This document shows, one piece after another, positions 1 to 8,646 of a stretch of DNA of 64,000 nucleotides. Numbering within the stretch: the first letter of the stretch is position 1; each line of letters starts with the position of its first letter. Both the position numbers and the translations under genes were made by a program. Where the stretch lies: assembly GCF_011393025.1 (NCBI RefSeq), contig NZ_JAAOEO010000008.1:62001-126000 (forward strand), read 5' to 3'. The stretch comes from Neobacillus terrae. GTDB taxonomy: Bacteria; Bacillota; Bacilli; Bacillales; Cytobacillaceae. The notes beneath the pieces are model-generated. The model made no database searches. It was given only the letters and a program-made list of their open reading frames with translations, and had not been told where the DNA came from.

Positions 1-747
1 TCCGTGTGTATTTTGCATGGGGAGGAAAGAGCAGGAAGGACAGCGGACCCCAGTAATAATTTCTTCTTTAGAGATGTTAAACTGTTTAAGAATATCGATA
101 TCAGGAGATGTGTGATTTTTTAAAAGAATTTTCGCTATTTTTTTTATATCCTTGGAAGTAAATCGATCATGGGCTATATACTTTTCAATTTTGCCGATTT
201 TTTCGAGAATATTAGCCCCCCTGCATAATTTATGCTGCTCGCCATGGTTCCCGGTTACATTTTTAATTATGGCATTTTGGTTAGTCAAAGCGACAAGGTA
301 CTCTATCTGGAGAGGAGGAAGATTATTTGCAGCGAAAAAGCTGGTTAGCTGATTACTTTGATGCCTGACTTGTGAAAAAGGATCGCCCAGCCGCTTTTCC
401 TTGCCATCCTCCGCCTTGATGAGCTGACAAAATTTCGAATCAAAATAGAGTTCCCCACTGATATTCTTTGATTCAACTACTAGTCCATAAAAAGAGGTCA
501 GGATGAGGAGGTCAATTTGAAAAAAATATTTTCCAGAGGGAAGTCTCAGGTTGTGGAAGATGAGATAGTTCTTTTCATCGAGAAAAGAAAGATAGTAATC
601 AAGTGACTTTTCACCATAGTAGCCAGCACTTTCTTTATACCAATCTTTTATCACATTGACTTTTTTAGGGTTATCATCATGGAGCCTGTCTTTTAGCGCA
701 GCTAATTTTAAGAGAAGCTGGGAAGGGGAAGCTTCTTTAACAAACAA
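1..747 (-). CDS. NERD (nuclease-related) domain protein, 3' end cut by window edge
   Basis: The minus strand is open from a TTG at 747 to the window edge (249 codons), so the C-terminus is missing. An AGGATG ribosome-binding site lies about 8 nt before the TTG and no in-frame ATG precedes it. The N-terminal half reads GEKSLDYYLSFL, then a hydrophobic strand and FQIDLLILTSFYGLVVESKN, the usual NERD core pattern with the Asp and Glu-x-Lys pair expected of a restriction-endonuclease-like fold. The visible end has CPSC, possibly half of a zinc ribbon. NERD proteins are common in Bacillaceae and thought to be nucleases of unknown substrate. The domain call is good; the function is unknown. Confidence 0.75.
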   Translation of the reverse strand, partial: MFVKEASPSQLLLKLAALKDRLHDDNPKKVNVIKDWYKESAGYYGEKSLDYYLSFLDEKNYLIFHNLRLPSGKYFFQIDLLILTSFYGLVVESKNISGELYFDSKFCQLIKAEDGKEKRLGDPFSQVRHQSNQLTSFFAANNLPPLQIEYLVALTNQNAIIKNVTGNHGEQHKLCRGANILEKIGKIEKYIAHDRFTSKDIKKIAKILLKNHTSPDIDILKQFNISKEEIITGVRCPSCSFLPMQNTHG

Positions 748-883
748 AATCTCACATCCTTTATGGTTTTTTGAAATTTTTGTATGTAAAGTTGTCTTGC
801 TTGTCATAAAACGAAGATAGTTTTACAAATAAAACACAAAAAATAGACTTTGAGAAAGATATTTTTATAATTTAAATGGGAAA
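748..883. other. AT-rich upstream region
   Basis: A/T-rich stretch upstream of the NERD gene, presumably holding its leftward promoter. No motif stands out. Confidence 0.3.
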
Positions 884-1075
884 TTCACGATATTAAGAAA
901 AGAATGCACGTTTTCGAGGAAGAAATGCACGATTTCGAGGAGGAAATGCACGATATTGAGAGAAGAATGCACGATATCAGGAAGGAAATGCACGGAACTG
1001 GGAGAAGAATGCACGGTCAAAGGAGGAAATGCACGGATTTGCAACGGAATGCACACCAATGAAGATAAATGCATG
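884..1075. repeat. 21-bp periodic TGCACG array
   Basis: The hexamer TGCACG (first copy TTCACG, last ones degenerate) starts at 884, 905, 926, 947, 968, 989 and 1010, exactly 21 bp apart, then at 1030, 1050 and 1070, 20 bp apart. The filler is purine-rich, typically TTTCGAGGAGGAAA. Because 21 is a multiple of three, open frames with heptad-like patterns appear on both strands, but they lack ribosome-binding sites and are by-products. Units are directly adjacent without spacers, so this is not CRISPR. Function unknown. Confidence 0.85.
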
Positions 1076-1188
1076 GCCTGCCTGCTGTATGACCCAGATG
1101 GCCAGAGCTATAGATGTCCATTTGTTAGCTTCATAATACAATTATATACAAGTATTTTCAATATATAAAGAAAACATGTGATTGAATA

Positions 1189-1214
1189 AGCCAGGCGCTA
1201 TGCCTGGCTTTTCC
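1189..1214. terminator. Terminator downstream of the Gfo/Idh gene
   Basis: Stem GCCAGGC / GCCTGGC with a short loop, just beyond the stop at 1217. The T-rich tail is better on the plus strand (TTTTCCTTTTATT), so it may work in both directions. Confidence 0.6.
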
Positions 1215-1216
1215 TT

Positions 1217-2206
1217 TTATTCTTTCTCTGTACCAAATACGATTCCGTTTTGTCTTCTGGCTTCTTCAGTTATCCCGATTACAATTTTGCTCAGTTTTTT
1301 AAGTTCCTCATATGTTTTTAAGTCCTTAGTTCCAATAATCTCTGCGAACCTGGTGGCTTCATATACCATGTCCTGCTCTTCTTGCCAGATTCCCATGTAT
1401 TCGCTTTCCTTCGTATGGCTGTCAATAAATTGGATTTTCGAGATTGGTGCAGCCTCCGGAAGTACAAAGGTTCCTGCCTCGCCATGAATTTCGCATGGAA
1501 TAACGGAGTGAGACGTTTTTGAACACATGATAGTACAAACAAAGTCATCGTATTCCATTATTAAGGTACCGCTGCCGTCTACTCCAGTCCTCAGCTTTAC
1601 AGGATGGTAAGCTACCTTTTGTGGTTCACCAAATAACCCTACAGCTAAGAATAGCGGGTAAACACCAAGATCGACTAATGCTCCTCCGGAAAAGGCAGCA
1701 GAAAAAATATTGGGCTCCTCCCCTTTTAAATACAAATCATACCGGGATGAGTATTGAATATAAGGAAGAAGCGCACTCCTTAACTTACCCGCTTTTGATA
1801 AGTTCTCCTTTAAGATAGCAAAATTAGGGGTATGTATATTTCGGATTGCCTCAAATAAAAATACTCCATTTTCTTTAGCCGTTTGAAAAGCTTGTTCAAG
1901 CTCCTTTTTATTAGAGAAAATAGGCTTTTCACATATTACATGCTTTTTATTTTTTAAAAACAGTAATGCATGCTCAAAGTGATGTGAATTAGGTGATGCA
2001 ATATAAACTGCTTCAATTTCTGTGCTTTGCGCCATTTCTTCAATACTGGTATAGAAGGTGTCAGCATTATAGGACTCTGCCATTTTTTTTGCCTTCTCAT
2101 CAGTTCGTGAATAAACAGCACGCAATTGAAACTGCCCGCTTAACTCTGCTGCCTTTATAAATGATTCAGTAATCCAGCCTGTTCCCACTGTTCCAAAGTT
2201 AATCAT
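1217..2206 (-). CDS. Gfo/Idh/MocA family oxidoreductase
   Basis: A 329-residue NAD(P)-dependent dehydrogenase. The N-terminal Rossmann fold starts MINFGTVGTGWI (GxGxI-like dinucleotide motif, residues 5-12), followed by AVYSRT at the end of beta-2 and the family signature CEKPIF near residue 95, whose Lys is catalytic. The C-terminal half is the alpha/beta substrate domain (SGGALVDLGVYPLFLA). Length is typical. It resembles the B. subtilis YulF type; the substrate, probably a sugar or polyol, cannot be read from sequence. It stands alone, divergent from the AlkD-like gene, with a GGAGGG ribosome-binding site. Confidence 0.85.
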   Translation of the reverse strand: MINFGTVGTGWITESFIKAAELSGQFQLRAVYSRTDEKAKKMAESYNADTFYTSIEEMAQSTEIEAVYIASPNSHHFEHALLFLKNKKHVICEKPIFSNKKELEQAFQTAKENGVFLFEAIRNIHTPNFAILKENLSKAGKLRSALLPYIQYSSRYDLYLKGEEPNIFSAAFSGGALVDLGVYPLFLAVGLFGEPQKVAYHPVKLRTGVDGSGTLIMEYDDFVCTIMCSKTSHSVIPCEIHGEAGTFVLPEAAPISKIQFIDSHTKESEYMGIWQEEQDMVYEATRFAEIIGTKDLKTYEELKKLSKIVIGITEEARRQNGIVFGTEKE

Positions 2207-2326
2207 CGAAACCCTCCTTCTTGTACACCTCTTATTTTAGCCTTTTCAGGTTATTTTTAAAAACCAGGACTCCCTGCTCCAAAAAAATGATATGCTTTTA
2301 ATTAAATATTACATAGGAGCGTTCCA

Positions 2327-3013
2327 ATGAATTATGCGGAGAAGTTAAGAGACTATTTCAGGCAATATGCCAATAGCAGCAATGCTGTGCAAATGAAAAA
2401 GTATATGCGGGATCAATATGAGTTTTTTGGAATTAAGACCCCAGAGAGAAGAGCCATTCTAAATGAGTTTATAAAAGATAATGGATTTCCGGGAGATCAA
2501 ACTTTTGAGGAGGTTATACTGCAGCTTTGGGAAATGCCTGAGAGAGAATTGCAAATTGTTGCGATCGGGTTAATTGATTTAAAAAAGAAGAAAAAGGAAT
2601 TAACTGATAAATACCTGCCACTCTTAGAAACCTTGATCACCAGTAGATCATGGTGGGATACGATTGACCATATTGCCACAAATCATATCGGGTACCTTTT
2701 CGGCAAATACCCAAATTTAATTATAGAAGTTGGGGATCGATGGAGAAAGAAAGATAACATCTGGCTCAGACGGACAATGATCCTTTTTCAATTAAAATAT
2801 AAGACTCAGACTGATACCAGCCTTTTAACTGAAATTATTATCGAAAACCTTGGCAGCAAGGAATTTTTCATCAATAAAGCAATTGGCTGGGCTTTAAGGG
2901 AATATGCAAAAACCGACCCTGATTGGGTAATTAATTTTGTTTCCCAATATCCCCTTGCAAACCTTAGCAGGCGTGAAGCAGTAAAGAATATTATAAAAAA
3001 ACAGCTCCTTTAA
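2327..3013 (+). CDS. AlkD-like DNA alkylation repair glycosylase
   Basis: A 228-residue HEAT-like-repeat protein of the AlkC/AlkD family, which excises N3- and N7-alkylated purines without base flipping. The residues known from B. cereus AlkD (Trp109, Asp113, Arg148, Trp187) are all present with a shift of one: Trp110 and Asp114 in WWDTIDH, Arg149 in WLRRT and Trp188 in AIGWALREY. An active enzyme is therefore likely. A weak ATAGGAG site precedes the ATG. No other repair gene is adjacent, and the next gene (glnS) starts about 180 nt downstream. Confidence 0.9.
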   Translation: MNYAEKLRDYFRQYANSSNAVQMKKYMRDQYEFFGIKTPERRAILNEFIKDNGFPGDQTFEEVILQLWEMPERELQIVAIGLIDLKKKKKELTDKYLPLLETLITSRSWWDTIDHIATNHIGYLFGKYPNLIIEVGDRWRKKDNIWLRRTMILFQLKYKTQTDTSLLTEIIIENLGSKEFFINKAIGWALREYAKTDPDWVINFVSQYPLANLSRREAVKNIIKKQLL

Positions 3014-3194
3014 AAGAGGATGTATATTCCTAGCAGCAATTCTGGCGAAATATCTACGGTTCAAGAAGGCATACGGCGTAAGCAGCAGGAAAATTATTGT
3101 ACCTTTGTTAAAAGCATGATTTGGCGGGAACAATGGAAAAATATCGTTATTTATGATATATAAGTAGTACATATGTAGAAAGAGGTTGAAAAAA

Positions 3195-4853
3195 GTGGAC
3201 AATCAATCGTCTAATTTTATACGGGATATAATTATTAAGGACCTTGAGTCTGGCAAGCGTAATGAAGTTGTTACTCGCTTTCCGCCAGAACCGAACGGTT
3301 ATTTACATATCGGCCATGCAAAATCCATCTTTCTGAACTTTAGTCTGGCAGATGAATTTAAGGGCAAAACGAACCTAAGATTTGATGACACCAATCCTTT
3401 GAAGGAAGACGTGGAATTTGTAAATTCTATCAAGGAAGATGTTAAATGGCTCGGTTATGAGTGGGAAGGATTATTTTTCGCATCGGATTACTTTGAGGAA
3501 ATGTATAATCGTGCTGTCCTTTTAATTAAAAATGGATTGGCTTATGTTGATGATTTATCTGCAGATGAAATTCGCTCACTTCGCGGAACACTGACAGAAC
3601 CTGGCCAGGAGAGTCCATACCGAAATCGTTCGGTTGACGAAAACCTAGACCTTTTCGAACGCATGCGAGCTGGAGAATTTGGCAATGGGGAAAAAGTCCT
3701 TCGCGCAAAAATCGATATGAAGTCACCAAATATCAATTTACGCGACCCTGTTATTTACCGCATTTCCCACACTACCCATCATAATACTGGAGATAAATGG
3801 TGTATCTATCCGATGTATGCCTTTGCTCATCCAATTGAGGATGCTATCGAAGGCGTGACCCACTCCATTTGTACAATAGAATTTGAGGATCAGCGCCCAT
3901 TATATAATTGGGTGGTTGAGAAGTGTGAAATGGAAAGCCAGCCTCAGCAAATTGAATTTGGCCGTCTTAATATTACCAATACTGTAATGAGCAAACGGAA
4001 ACTGAAACAGCTGGTGGAAGAAGGATATGTAGATGGCTGGGATGACCCGAGAATGCCTACTATTTCAGGCTTGCGCCGCAAGGGATTTACACCTGAAGCA
4101 ATCCGTAATTTCATTGGAGAAACAGGGGTATCCAAAGGATCAGGTGCAGTGGATGAGCAAATGCTTGAGCACTTCGTTCGAGAAGATTTGAAGCTAAAAG
4201 CTCCAAGGACGATGGGTGTATTGAAGCCGCTTAAAGTTGTAATTACTAACTATCCCGAAGGACAGGTTGAATGGCTTGATGCTGAAATCAATCCAGAGAA
4301 CCCTGATATGGGCATTCGTCAAATCCCGTTCTCCCGTGAAATTTATATTGAACAGGACGACTTTATGGAGAATCCTCCAAGCAAGTACTTCCGCCTGTTC
4401 CCTGGAAATGAAGTTCGCCTGAAGCATGCTTACTTTATAAAGTGTGAAGATGTTATTAAGGATGAGGAAGGCAATGTTGTAGAGCTGCATTGTACTTACG
4501 ATCCTGAAACTAAGAGCGGCAGCGGTTTTACCGGCCGAAAGGTCAAAGGAACCATCCACTGGGTTGAAGCAACTAATGCGGTTGCAGCAGAGTTTCGTTT
4601 ATATGAACCACTTATCCTGGATGAAACACCAGAGGATGGCGACGACGAGGGAAAAACTTTCCTCGATCATGTAAATCCTAACTCTCTTGAAGTTCAGAAT
4701 GGTTTCATTGAGCCAAATATGAAGGATGTAAAGGGACAGGATAAATTCCAATTCTTCCGTCACGGCTACTTTAATGCAGATCCGAAGAATACAGCTAGTG
4801 GTCCAATTGTATTCAACCGGATCGTATCACTAAAAAGTTCTTTTAAATTATAA
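3195..4853 (+). CDS. glnS: Glutaminyl-tRNA synthetase
   Basis: Class I aminoacyl-tRNA synthetase, 552 residues, that charges tRNA-Gln with glutamine in the cytoplasm. Visible features are the HIGH-type motif in [21 protein letters not shown] as the KMSKS loop, and the GlnRS-specific body ([29 protein letters not shown]) followed by the C-terminal beta-barrel anticodon domain. Length matches bacterial GlnRS (E. coli 554). I chose the GTG at 3195 because AAAGAGG lies 9 nt upstream; the TTG at 3186 is too close to that site. Most Bacillaceae make Gln-tRNA by GatCAB transamidation, so a GlnRS is unusual here. No T-box leader is visible upstream. Confidence 0.95.
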   Translation: MDNQSSNFIRDIIIKDLESGKRNEVVTRFPPEPNGYLHIGHAKSIFLNFSLADEFKGKTNLRFDDTNPLKEDVEFVNSIKEDVKWLGYEWEGLFFASDYFEEMYNRAVLLIKNGLAYVDDLSADEIRSLRGTLTEPGQESPYRNRSVDENLDLFERMRAGEFGNGEKVLRAKIDMKSPNINLRDPVIYRISHTTHHNTGDKWCIYPMYAFAHPIEDAIEGVTHSICTIEFEDQRPLYNWVVEKCEMESQPQQIEFGRLNITNTVMSKRKLKQLVEEGYVDGWDDPRMPTISGLRRKGFTPEAIRNFIGETGVSKGSGAVDEQMLEHFVREDLKLKAPRTMGVLKPLKVVITNYPEGQVEWLDAEINPENPDMGIRQIPFSREIYIEQDDFMENPPSKYFRLFPGNEVRLKHAYFIKCEDVIKDEEGNVVELHCTYDPETKSGSGFTGRKVKGTIHWVEATNAVAAEFRLYEPLILDETPEDGDDEGKTFLDHVNPNSLEVQNGFIEPNMKDVKGQDKFQFFRHGYFNADPKNTASGPIVFNRIVSLKSSFKL

Positions 4854-4860
4854 AAATGTA

Positions 4861-4888
4861 AACCGGTCTGGGATGGCCGGTTCTTTTT
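4861..4888 (+). terminator. glnS terminator
   Basis: Stem AACCGG / CCGGTT followed by CTTTTTC, seven bases after the glnS stop. Confidence 0.8.
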
Positions 4889-5052
4889 CTATACGGTTGA
4901 CTTCTTTTAGTTACCCGATTAACCTTATAAAATCAAACAAATGGCTCAGCAGAGGAATTATGGATTTTTTAGACAAAATGTTCTTGATAGGCCGGTTTAA
5001 GGACCAACAGTTTCACTTTTACTGCTGATTTAAGTTCATTGTAGCTAAGGGT

Positions 5053-5170
5053 GGCGACTCCAGCGGGAAAAGTGGGACAGTCGAGGCCCTGGACTAAGAG
5101 TAGCGAGGGAAGCGGCTTGGCCCCGCCCACGGAAAGCGTCCACCCGAAGCGGAAATCTAGTTGGACTCCA
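5053..5170. repeat. Interspersed repeat A (G+C-rich)
   Basis: A G+C-rich block in otherwise A+T-rich sequence, with CTCCAGCGGGAAAAGTGGGA at one end and CACGGAAAGCG...GAAGCGGAAATC at the other. The same pattern appears in reverse orientation around 15262-15600 (CTTTCCGCGGGGCGGGCGG, CTCACCTGTCCCGCTAATCC) and as fragments near 8285 and 58110. No plausible coding frame. I take it as a dispersed Bacillaceae intergenic element of unknown function. Confidence 0.6.
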
Positions 5171-5195
5171 GAACTACTTTTATTGTAAAACAAAA

Positions 5196-5239
5196 AGACT
5201 GTAGACAACCTCGAAATTCTTCGAGATTGTCTACAGTCT
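5196..5239 (-). terminator. Terminator of the regulatory genes
   Basis: A 20-bp near-perfect stem (AGACTGTAGACAA... / ...TTGTCTACAGTCT) with a four-base loop, followed on the minus strand by TTTTTGTTTTA. It ends the leftward block after the PAS kinase. Confidence 0.85.
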
Positions 5240-5262
5240 GTGCAATCCTATCAAGGAACACA

Positions 5263-6408
5263 TCAGTTTGGCACTTCAAAAATAATCCTCGTTCCTTTTC
5301 CAGGTGTTGAATAGATAGATAGCTCGCCGCCTGCAGATCGGGCTCGCTCCTCCATGCTGAACAAGCCAACTCCCCTGTGTTCCTGCTTCGGATCAAATCC
5401 AGCACCCTTATCTTCAATCATCACCCGAACTGACTCTTCGGTTTCTCTTATGGTTACTGTTGCCTCAAATACTTCAGCATACTTCCTGATATTTGTCAGG
5501 GCCTCCTGAATAATCCTGTAAATAGTGATTTCAATATTGACGTAAAGCCTTCGGTTCAATACGCATTCAAATATCACATCAATTTTGTAATGCTCCGAGT
5601 ACCTGTTCAGGAGTGAACGAATGGCAGGAACAAGACCTAAATCATCTAAAACAGATGGCCGGAGCTCCCAGGAAATATCACGAATCTCTTCAATAAGCTC
5701 CGTTGCTTCATCCTGCATTTGCTGAAGCAACGGATGGTCCATTTCAGCCAATAGACGATTGATGGTGATTAAATGGCTGTAAAGATTCTGGCCAATTCCA
5801 TCATGAAGATTACGTGACAACCTTTTCCGTTCCTCCTCCTGGACGTCAATTATTTTTACCATCATTTTTTGCAGCTCTTCCTCAACCCGTTTTCGCTCGG
5901 TAATTTCGTAGCGGATGGCGAGATATTGATAAGGCTTATTTTTTTCGTTCAAAAACGGGACAATGGTTGTATCCACCCAGTAATACGTACCATCCTTGGC
6001 CTGGTTACGGATTTCTCCCTTCCATACTTCCCCTGCCCCGATTGTTCTCCACATTTTGTGGAAAAATTCTTTTGAGTGAAGACCCGAATTGACAATGCGA
6101 TGGTCCTTCCCAATTAATTCTTCTTTAGTGTATTTGGAGATTTCACAAAACTGTTCATTAATATATGTAATTTTTCCCCGGGAATCAGTAATGGCCACAA
6201 TGGAGGATTCATCGAGGGCAAATTTCAAATCGATTAATTCTTGCATTGACTTCTTTAATTCTTCTGTTACCTGCTGATATTGCTTGCCTTCATCCAAGAA
6301 ATTGTTCACTTTTTCAGATGGCTGCCTTTCCTCTTCAGGCTGCTGGTGCTCCGGGACCATCCGGTCATTTCCTTCCGGTTCTAATTGGTTGTGCGGTCTC
6401 TGCTCCAT
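5263..6408 (-). CDS. PAS-domain sensor histidine kinase (NarL-system type)
   Basis: A 381-residue soluble kinase without membrane segments. A charged N-terminal linker (1-60) is followed by one PAS domain with PAC (about 64-175, ending LAIRYEITERKRVEEEL), a HisKA_3 dimerisation helix with phospho-acceptor His202 in SRNLHDGIGQNLYS, and a HATPase domain (EALTNIRKYAE; DKGAGFD; GVGLFSMEERA). This architecture pairs with NarL/FixJ regulators, and one lies two genes upstream. Only one Cys sits in the PAS domain (QFCEIS), so the four-Cys Fe-S oxygen sensor of staphylococcal NreB is absent; haem or flavin are possible cofactors. Last gene of the block, 16 nt after the GAF gene. Confidence 0.88.
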   Translation of the reverse strand: MEQRPHNQLEPEGNDRMVPEHQQPEEERQPSEKVNNFLDEGKQYQQVTEELKKSMQELIDLKFALDESSIVAITDSRGKITYINEQFCEISKYTKEELIGKDHRIVNSGLHSKEFFHKMWRTIGAGEVWKGEIRNQAKDGTYYWVDTTIVPFLNEKNKPYQYLAIRYEITERKRVEEELQKMMVKIIDVQEEERKRLSRNLHDGIGQNLYSHLITINRLLAEMDHPLLQQMQDEATELIEEIRDISWELRPSVLDDLGLVPAIRSLLNRYSEHYKIDVIFECVLNRRLYVNIEITIYRIIQEALTNIRKYAEVFEATVTIRETEESVRVMIEDKGAGFDPKQEHRGVGLFSMEERARSAGGELSIYSTPGKGTRIIFEVPN

Positions 6409-6424
6409 GATAAGCCTCCTGATA

Positions 6425-6877
6425 CTAAGATACGATATGGTCTGATAATATTTTCTCCAAATTACCAGCGGATTCTTTTACGCTAGTTTGAAAATCCTCT
6501 GTATAGGAGTGTGTTTCCCTATTTCCGATAAGCAGAACGCCTTTAGGTACGCCTTTAAAAAATAAAGGTACCGCATATGAGGATACCAGATTTTCCGCCA
6601 GCATAATAGGCTGTTCAATTGGCTTGCCTAAAACATTATTAGGGAAATCGTCTATCATCAATGGGGTGCCGCTTGAAATGACTTTTCCGGCAATCCCCTT
6701 CCCAAACCGAACAGTTATTAACCTGTACTTTTCATTTAAATTTCCAATAGCATAGTGCCACTTGATATTAAGACCGTTTTTATCCTGCAATGCCAAGCCA
6801 ATAAAATCGCACGAAATTTCTTTCATTAGGCTTTTGCAAACATCATCAATAGCTAGGAAATCGTTTATTTGGTCCAT
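6425..6877 (-). CDS. GAF-domain protein, NreA-like nitrate sensor candidate
   Basis: A 150-residue single GAF domain (FIGLALQDKNGLNIKWHYAIG, RFGKGIAGKVISSG, VPLFFKGVPKGVLLIGN). Size and neighbourhood match staphylococcal NreA, a GAF protein that binds nitrate and restrains the NreB kinase. Here it lies between an NreC-like regulator and a PAS kinase and downstream of a molybdopterin reductase, so nitrate or another oxyanion is the obvious ligand. The ligand is inferred from context; GAF sequences are too variable to assign it directly. Spacing to the neighbours is 15-16 nt, suggesting co-transcription. Confidence 0.7.
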   Translation of the reverse strand: MDQINDFLAIDDVCKSLMKEISCDFIGLALQDKNGLNIKWHYAIGNLNEKYRLITVRFGKGIAGKVISSGTPLMIDDFPNNVLGKPIEQPIMLAENLVSSYAVPLFFKGVPKGVLLIGNRETHSYTEDFQTSVKESAGNLEKILSDHIVS

Positions 6878-6892
6878 AGAATCCCTTTTTTC

Positions 6893-7546
6893 TTATAAGC
6901 CATATCCTAACAGCCCCTTTTTCACAGCATAAGCCACCAGTTCAGGACGGGTTTTCATTTGAAGCTTTTCCATCAAGTTTCCCTTATGTGTCTCAACTGT
7001 TTTCACACTAATCACCAGCTTCTCGGCAATTTCTTTATTGGAAAAGCCTTTGGCAATTAAAGTCAGGACTTCTTTTTCCCGGTCTGATAAAAGGTTAAAC
7101 GTATCTGTCCGTCCTTGTTTAAGTGACCCAAGGTACTCCTCCATCAGTCTTTTCGTTGCAGTTGGATGCAGATAGGCATCACCGGAAGCAACGGTTTGAA
7201 TAGCGGACAGCAATTCATCGTGTGGAGCACTTTTCAGAATACAGCCTGCAGCACCTGACTGTATGGCACGGAATAAATACTCTTCATCATCGTGCATCGT
7301 TAAAATCAGTATATTTACTTCAGGCATCAGCTTTTTTAATTCAGAAGTGGCAGACAGCCCATCTTTGCCATGAGGCATACTTAGATCCATGACAACAACA
7401 TCAGGTTTTAAATCAAGAGCCTTCCGAATACCTTCATTTCCTTCGGATGCCTCCCCAACAACATGTATATCCGGATGTGTACTTAATAGCATGGAAAGTC
7501 CCATACGGACCACAGCATGATCATCAACCAGCAGGATTTTTATCAA
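6893..7546 (-). CDS. NarL/FixJ-family response regulator, NreC-like
   Basis: A 217-residue regulator. The receiver domain (1-120) has the acidic pair Asp8/Asp9, phospho-acceptor Asp54 in VVVMDLSMP and Lys in CILKSAP. The C-terminal LuxR-type helix-turn-helix (about 150-210) reads LSDREKEVLTLIAKGFSNKEIAEKL, then VKTHKGN-like VETHKGNLMEKL. The TTG start follows AGGAGAG at 7 nt. It lies between two HisKA_3 kinases and the NreA-like protein. By analogy with NreC it should activate the reductase genes upstream, but no operator could be recognised there. Confidence 0.9.
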   Translation of the reverse strand: MIKILLVDDHAVVRMGLSMLLSTHPDIHVVGEASEGNEGIRKALDLKPDVVVMDLSMPHGKDGLSATSELKKLMPEVNILILTMHDDEEYLFRAIQSGAAGCILKSAPHDELLSAIQTVASGDAYLHPTATKRLMEEYLGSLKQGRTDTFNLLSDREKEVLTLIAKGFSNKEIAEKLVISVKTVETHKGNLMEKLQMKTRPELVAYAVKKGLLGYGL

Positions 7547-7568
7547 ATTTAAACTCTCCTTTTGTTGT

Positions 7569-8225
7569 CTAATCTTTAGAAAAAGGAAGTGAAATGTCTA
7601 CAATTGTTCCTTCCCCTATTTTAGAGGAAATGGTACACTTCCCGCCAGCCTGATACATTCTTTCTATTATTGCAGCCAGGCCTGATGCATTTCCGGGACA
7701 TGTATCTGTGCAGTTAAAACCTTTTCCAAAGTCTCGGATTTTTATAGTTATAGCAGCTTCACCCCAAAAAAAGGAGATTTTTACTTTTGTTGCTTCCGCA
7801 TGTTTTGCCGTATTAACCAAGACTTCCTGGCAAACCCTGAACATCGCTATACTGCCCTGCTCGGGAAGCAGCTTTTCCACCCCATTGTTTTCAAGCTCTA
7901 CAATAACTCCAAAAGTAGAAGTATATAGCTTTGCATAGCTTTTCACAGCAGGGAATAAACCCAGTGACAAAGCGGGAGGATGCAATTCAACAGTCAGGAA
8001 CCTGATTTCCTGTAAAGTCCGTTCCATAAGACGCTCCATTTCCTGGATATAGCTTTTCATCTGTGGATTATCGGTGCCTGTTTCAATAAACTGCAGCCCT
8101 GTATAAAGACTGTACAGGTTCTGGCCAACACCTTCATGAAGTTCAAGGGCGATTCGTTTAATTTCTTCTTCCTGTGACCGGATTATATATGAGCTTATAT
8201 GCTGATCTTCCTTTAAAAGCTCCAT
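7569..8225 (-). CDS. Sensor-less histidine kinase (HisKA_3/HATPase only)
   Basis: A 218-residue kinase that begins almost directly with the HisKA_3 helix: phospho-acceptor His30 in ALELHEGVGQNLYSL, then HATPase (VCQEVLVNTAKHAEA; IRDFGKGFN; GLAAIIERM; GEGTIVDISLPF). It has no PAS, GAF or membrane segment, so any signal must come from a partner, plausibly the GAF protein or the PAS kinase two genes on. NreB also carries a Cys-rich N-terminus that is lacking here. GAGGAGG precedes the ATG. It is 149 nt downstream of the last small gene of the reductase cluster, so it may have its own promoter. Confidence 0.85.
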   Translation of the reverse strand: MELLKEDQHISSYIIRSQEEEIKRIALELHEGVGQNLYSLYTGLQFIETGTDNPQMKSYIQEMERLMERTLQEIRFLTVELHPPALSLGLFPAVKSYAKLYTSTFGVIVELENNGVEKLLPEQGSIAMFRVCQEVLVNTAKHAEATKVKISFFWGEAAITIKIRDFGKGFNCTDTCPGNASGLAAIIERMYQAGGKCTISSKIGEGTIVDISLPFSKD

Positions 8226-8284
8226 TTCGCTCCTCCTCTAACCTTCAAAAGGTGCTCCATTTTTTAAAAAAATTGGCTCTATTA

Positions 8285-8352
8285 ATCTTGACTGTTGATT
8301 TTAGCTCACGACGTTCGCTTTCCGCAGCAATCAACAGGGCAGAAAATCAACA
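8285..8352. repeat. Fragment of interspersed repeat A
   Basis: GTTGATTTT followed by CGACGTTCGCTTTCCGC and AATCAACA repeats the end pattern of repeat A. It sits in the gap between the reductase genes and the kinase genes. Confidence 0.5.
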
Positions 8353-8373
8353 ATAGGCAACACAGCCTAAAAA

Positions 8374-8646
8374 TTAAATTGCAATTTTATAAATCAAACC
8401 GCTTTCCCGATCAGATGCTGTCCACTCTTTTTCTGAAAGAATAGCTTCAGCAGCCAGGGGTACAGCTAAAAAGTAGAAATCATCAAAGTAAAATCTGACA
8501 TGTGTCCCATCAGGACATAATTGAATCCTTTTGATGAACTTTTGGACAGAAGGTGCCTGGTCGCTTCCCTGCTCATCCTGTATAATGAGTTCTGCATTTC
8601 GTCCTGCAAAGGTTTGAACAAGAGCATTAATATTAATGGGTTCCAC
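8374..8646 (-). CDS. Unknown 90-residue protein, end of reductase cluster
   Basis: I place the start at the GTG at 8646, which has AGAGG upstream and gives a 14-bp overlap with the previous gene; a longer frame to 8733 would overlap it by 100 bp without benefit. The protein is acidic to neutral, with RIQLCPDGTHVRFYFDDFYFLAVPLAAE in the middle and no membrane segment or metal motif. I do not recognise a family. Tight overlap with the reductase genes suggests an accessory or assembly role. Confidence 0.6.
   Translation of the reverse strand: MEPININALVQTFAGRNAELIIQDEQGSDQAPSVQKFIKRIQLCPDGTHVRFYFDDFYFLAVPLAAEAILSEKEWTASDRESGLIYKIAI

Noticed and set aside
884..1075. CRISPR array
   Set aside because: Units are contiguous and similar along their whole length, with no unique spacers, and no cas genes are nearby. 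The same applies to the 53-bp array at 38741 and the 30-bp coding repeats at 42241.
865..1168. Open frames on both strands over the 21-bp array
   Set aside because: They exist because 21 is a multiple of three; no ribosome-binding site or start context, and the heptad patterns mirror the DNA repeat.
3014..3194. T-box leader for glnS
   Set aside because: No specifier-loop pattern, T-box sequence or terminator/antiterminator pair in the short upstream region.
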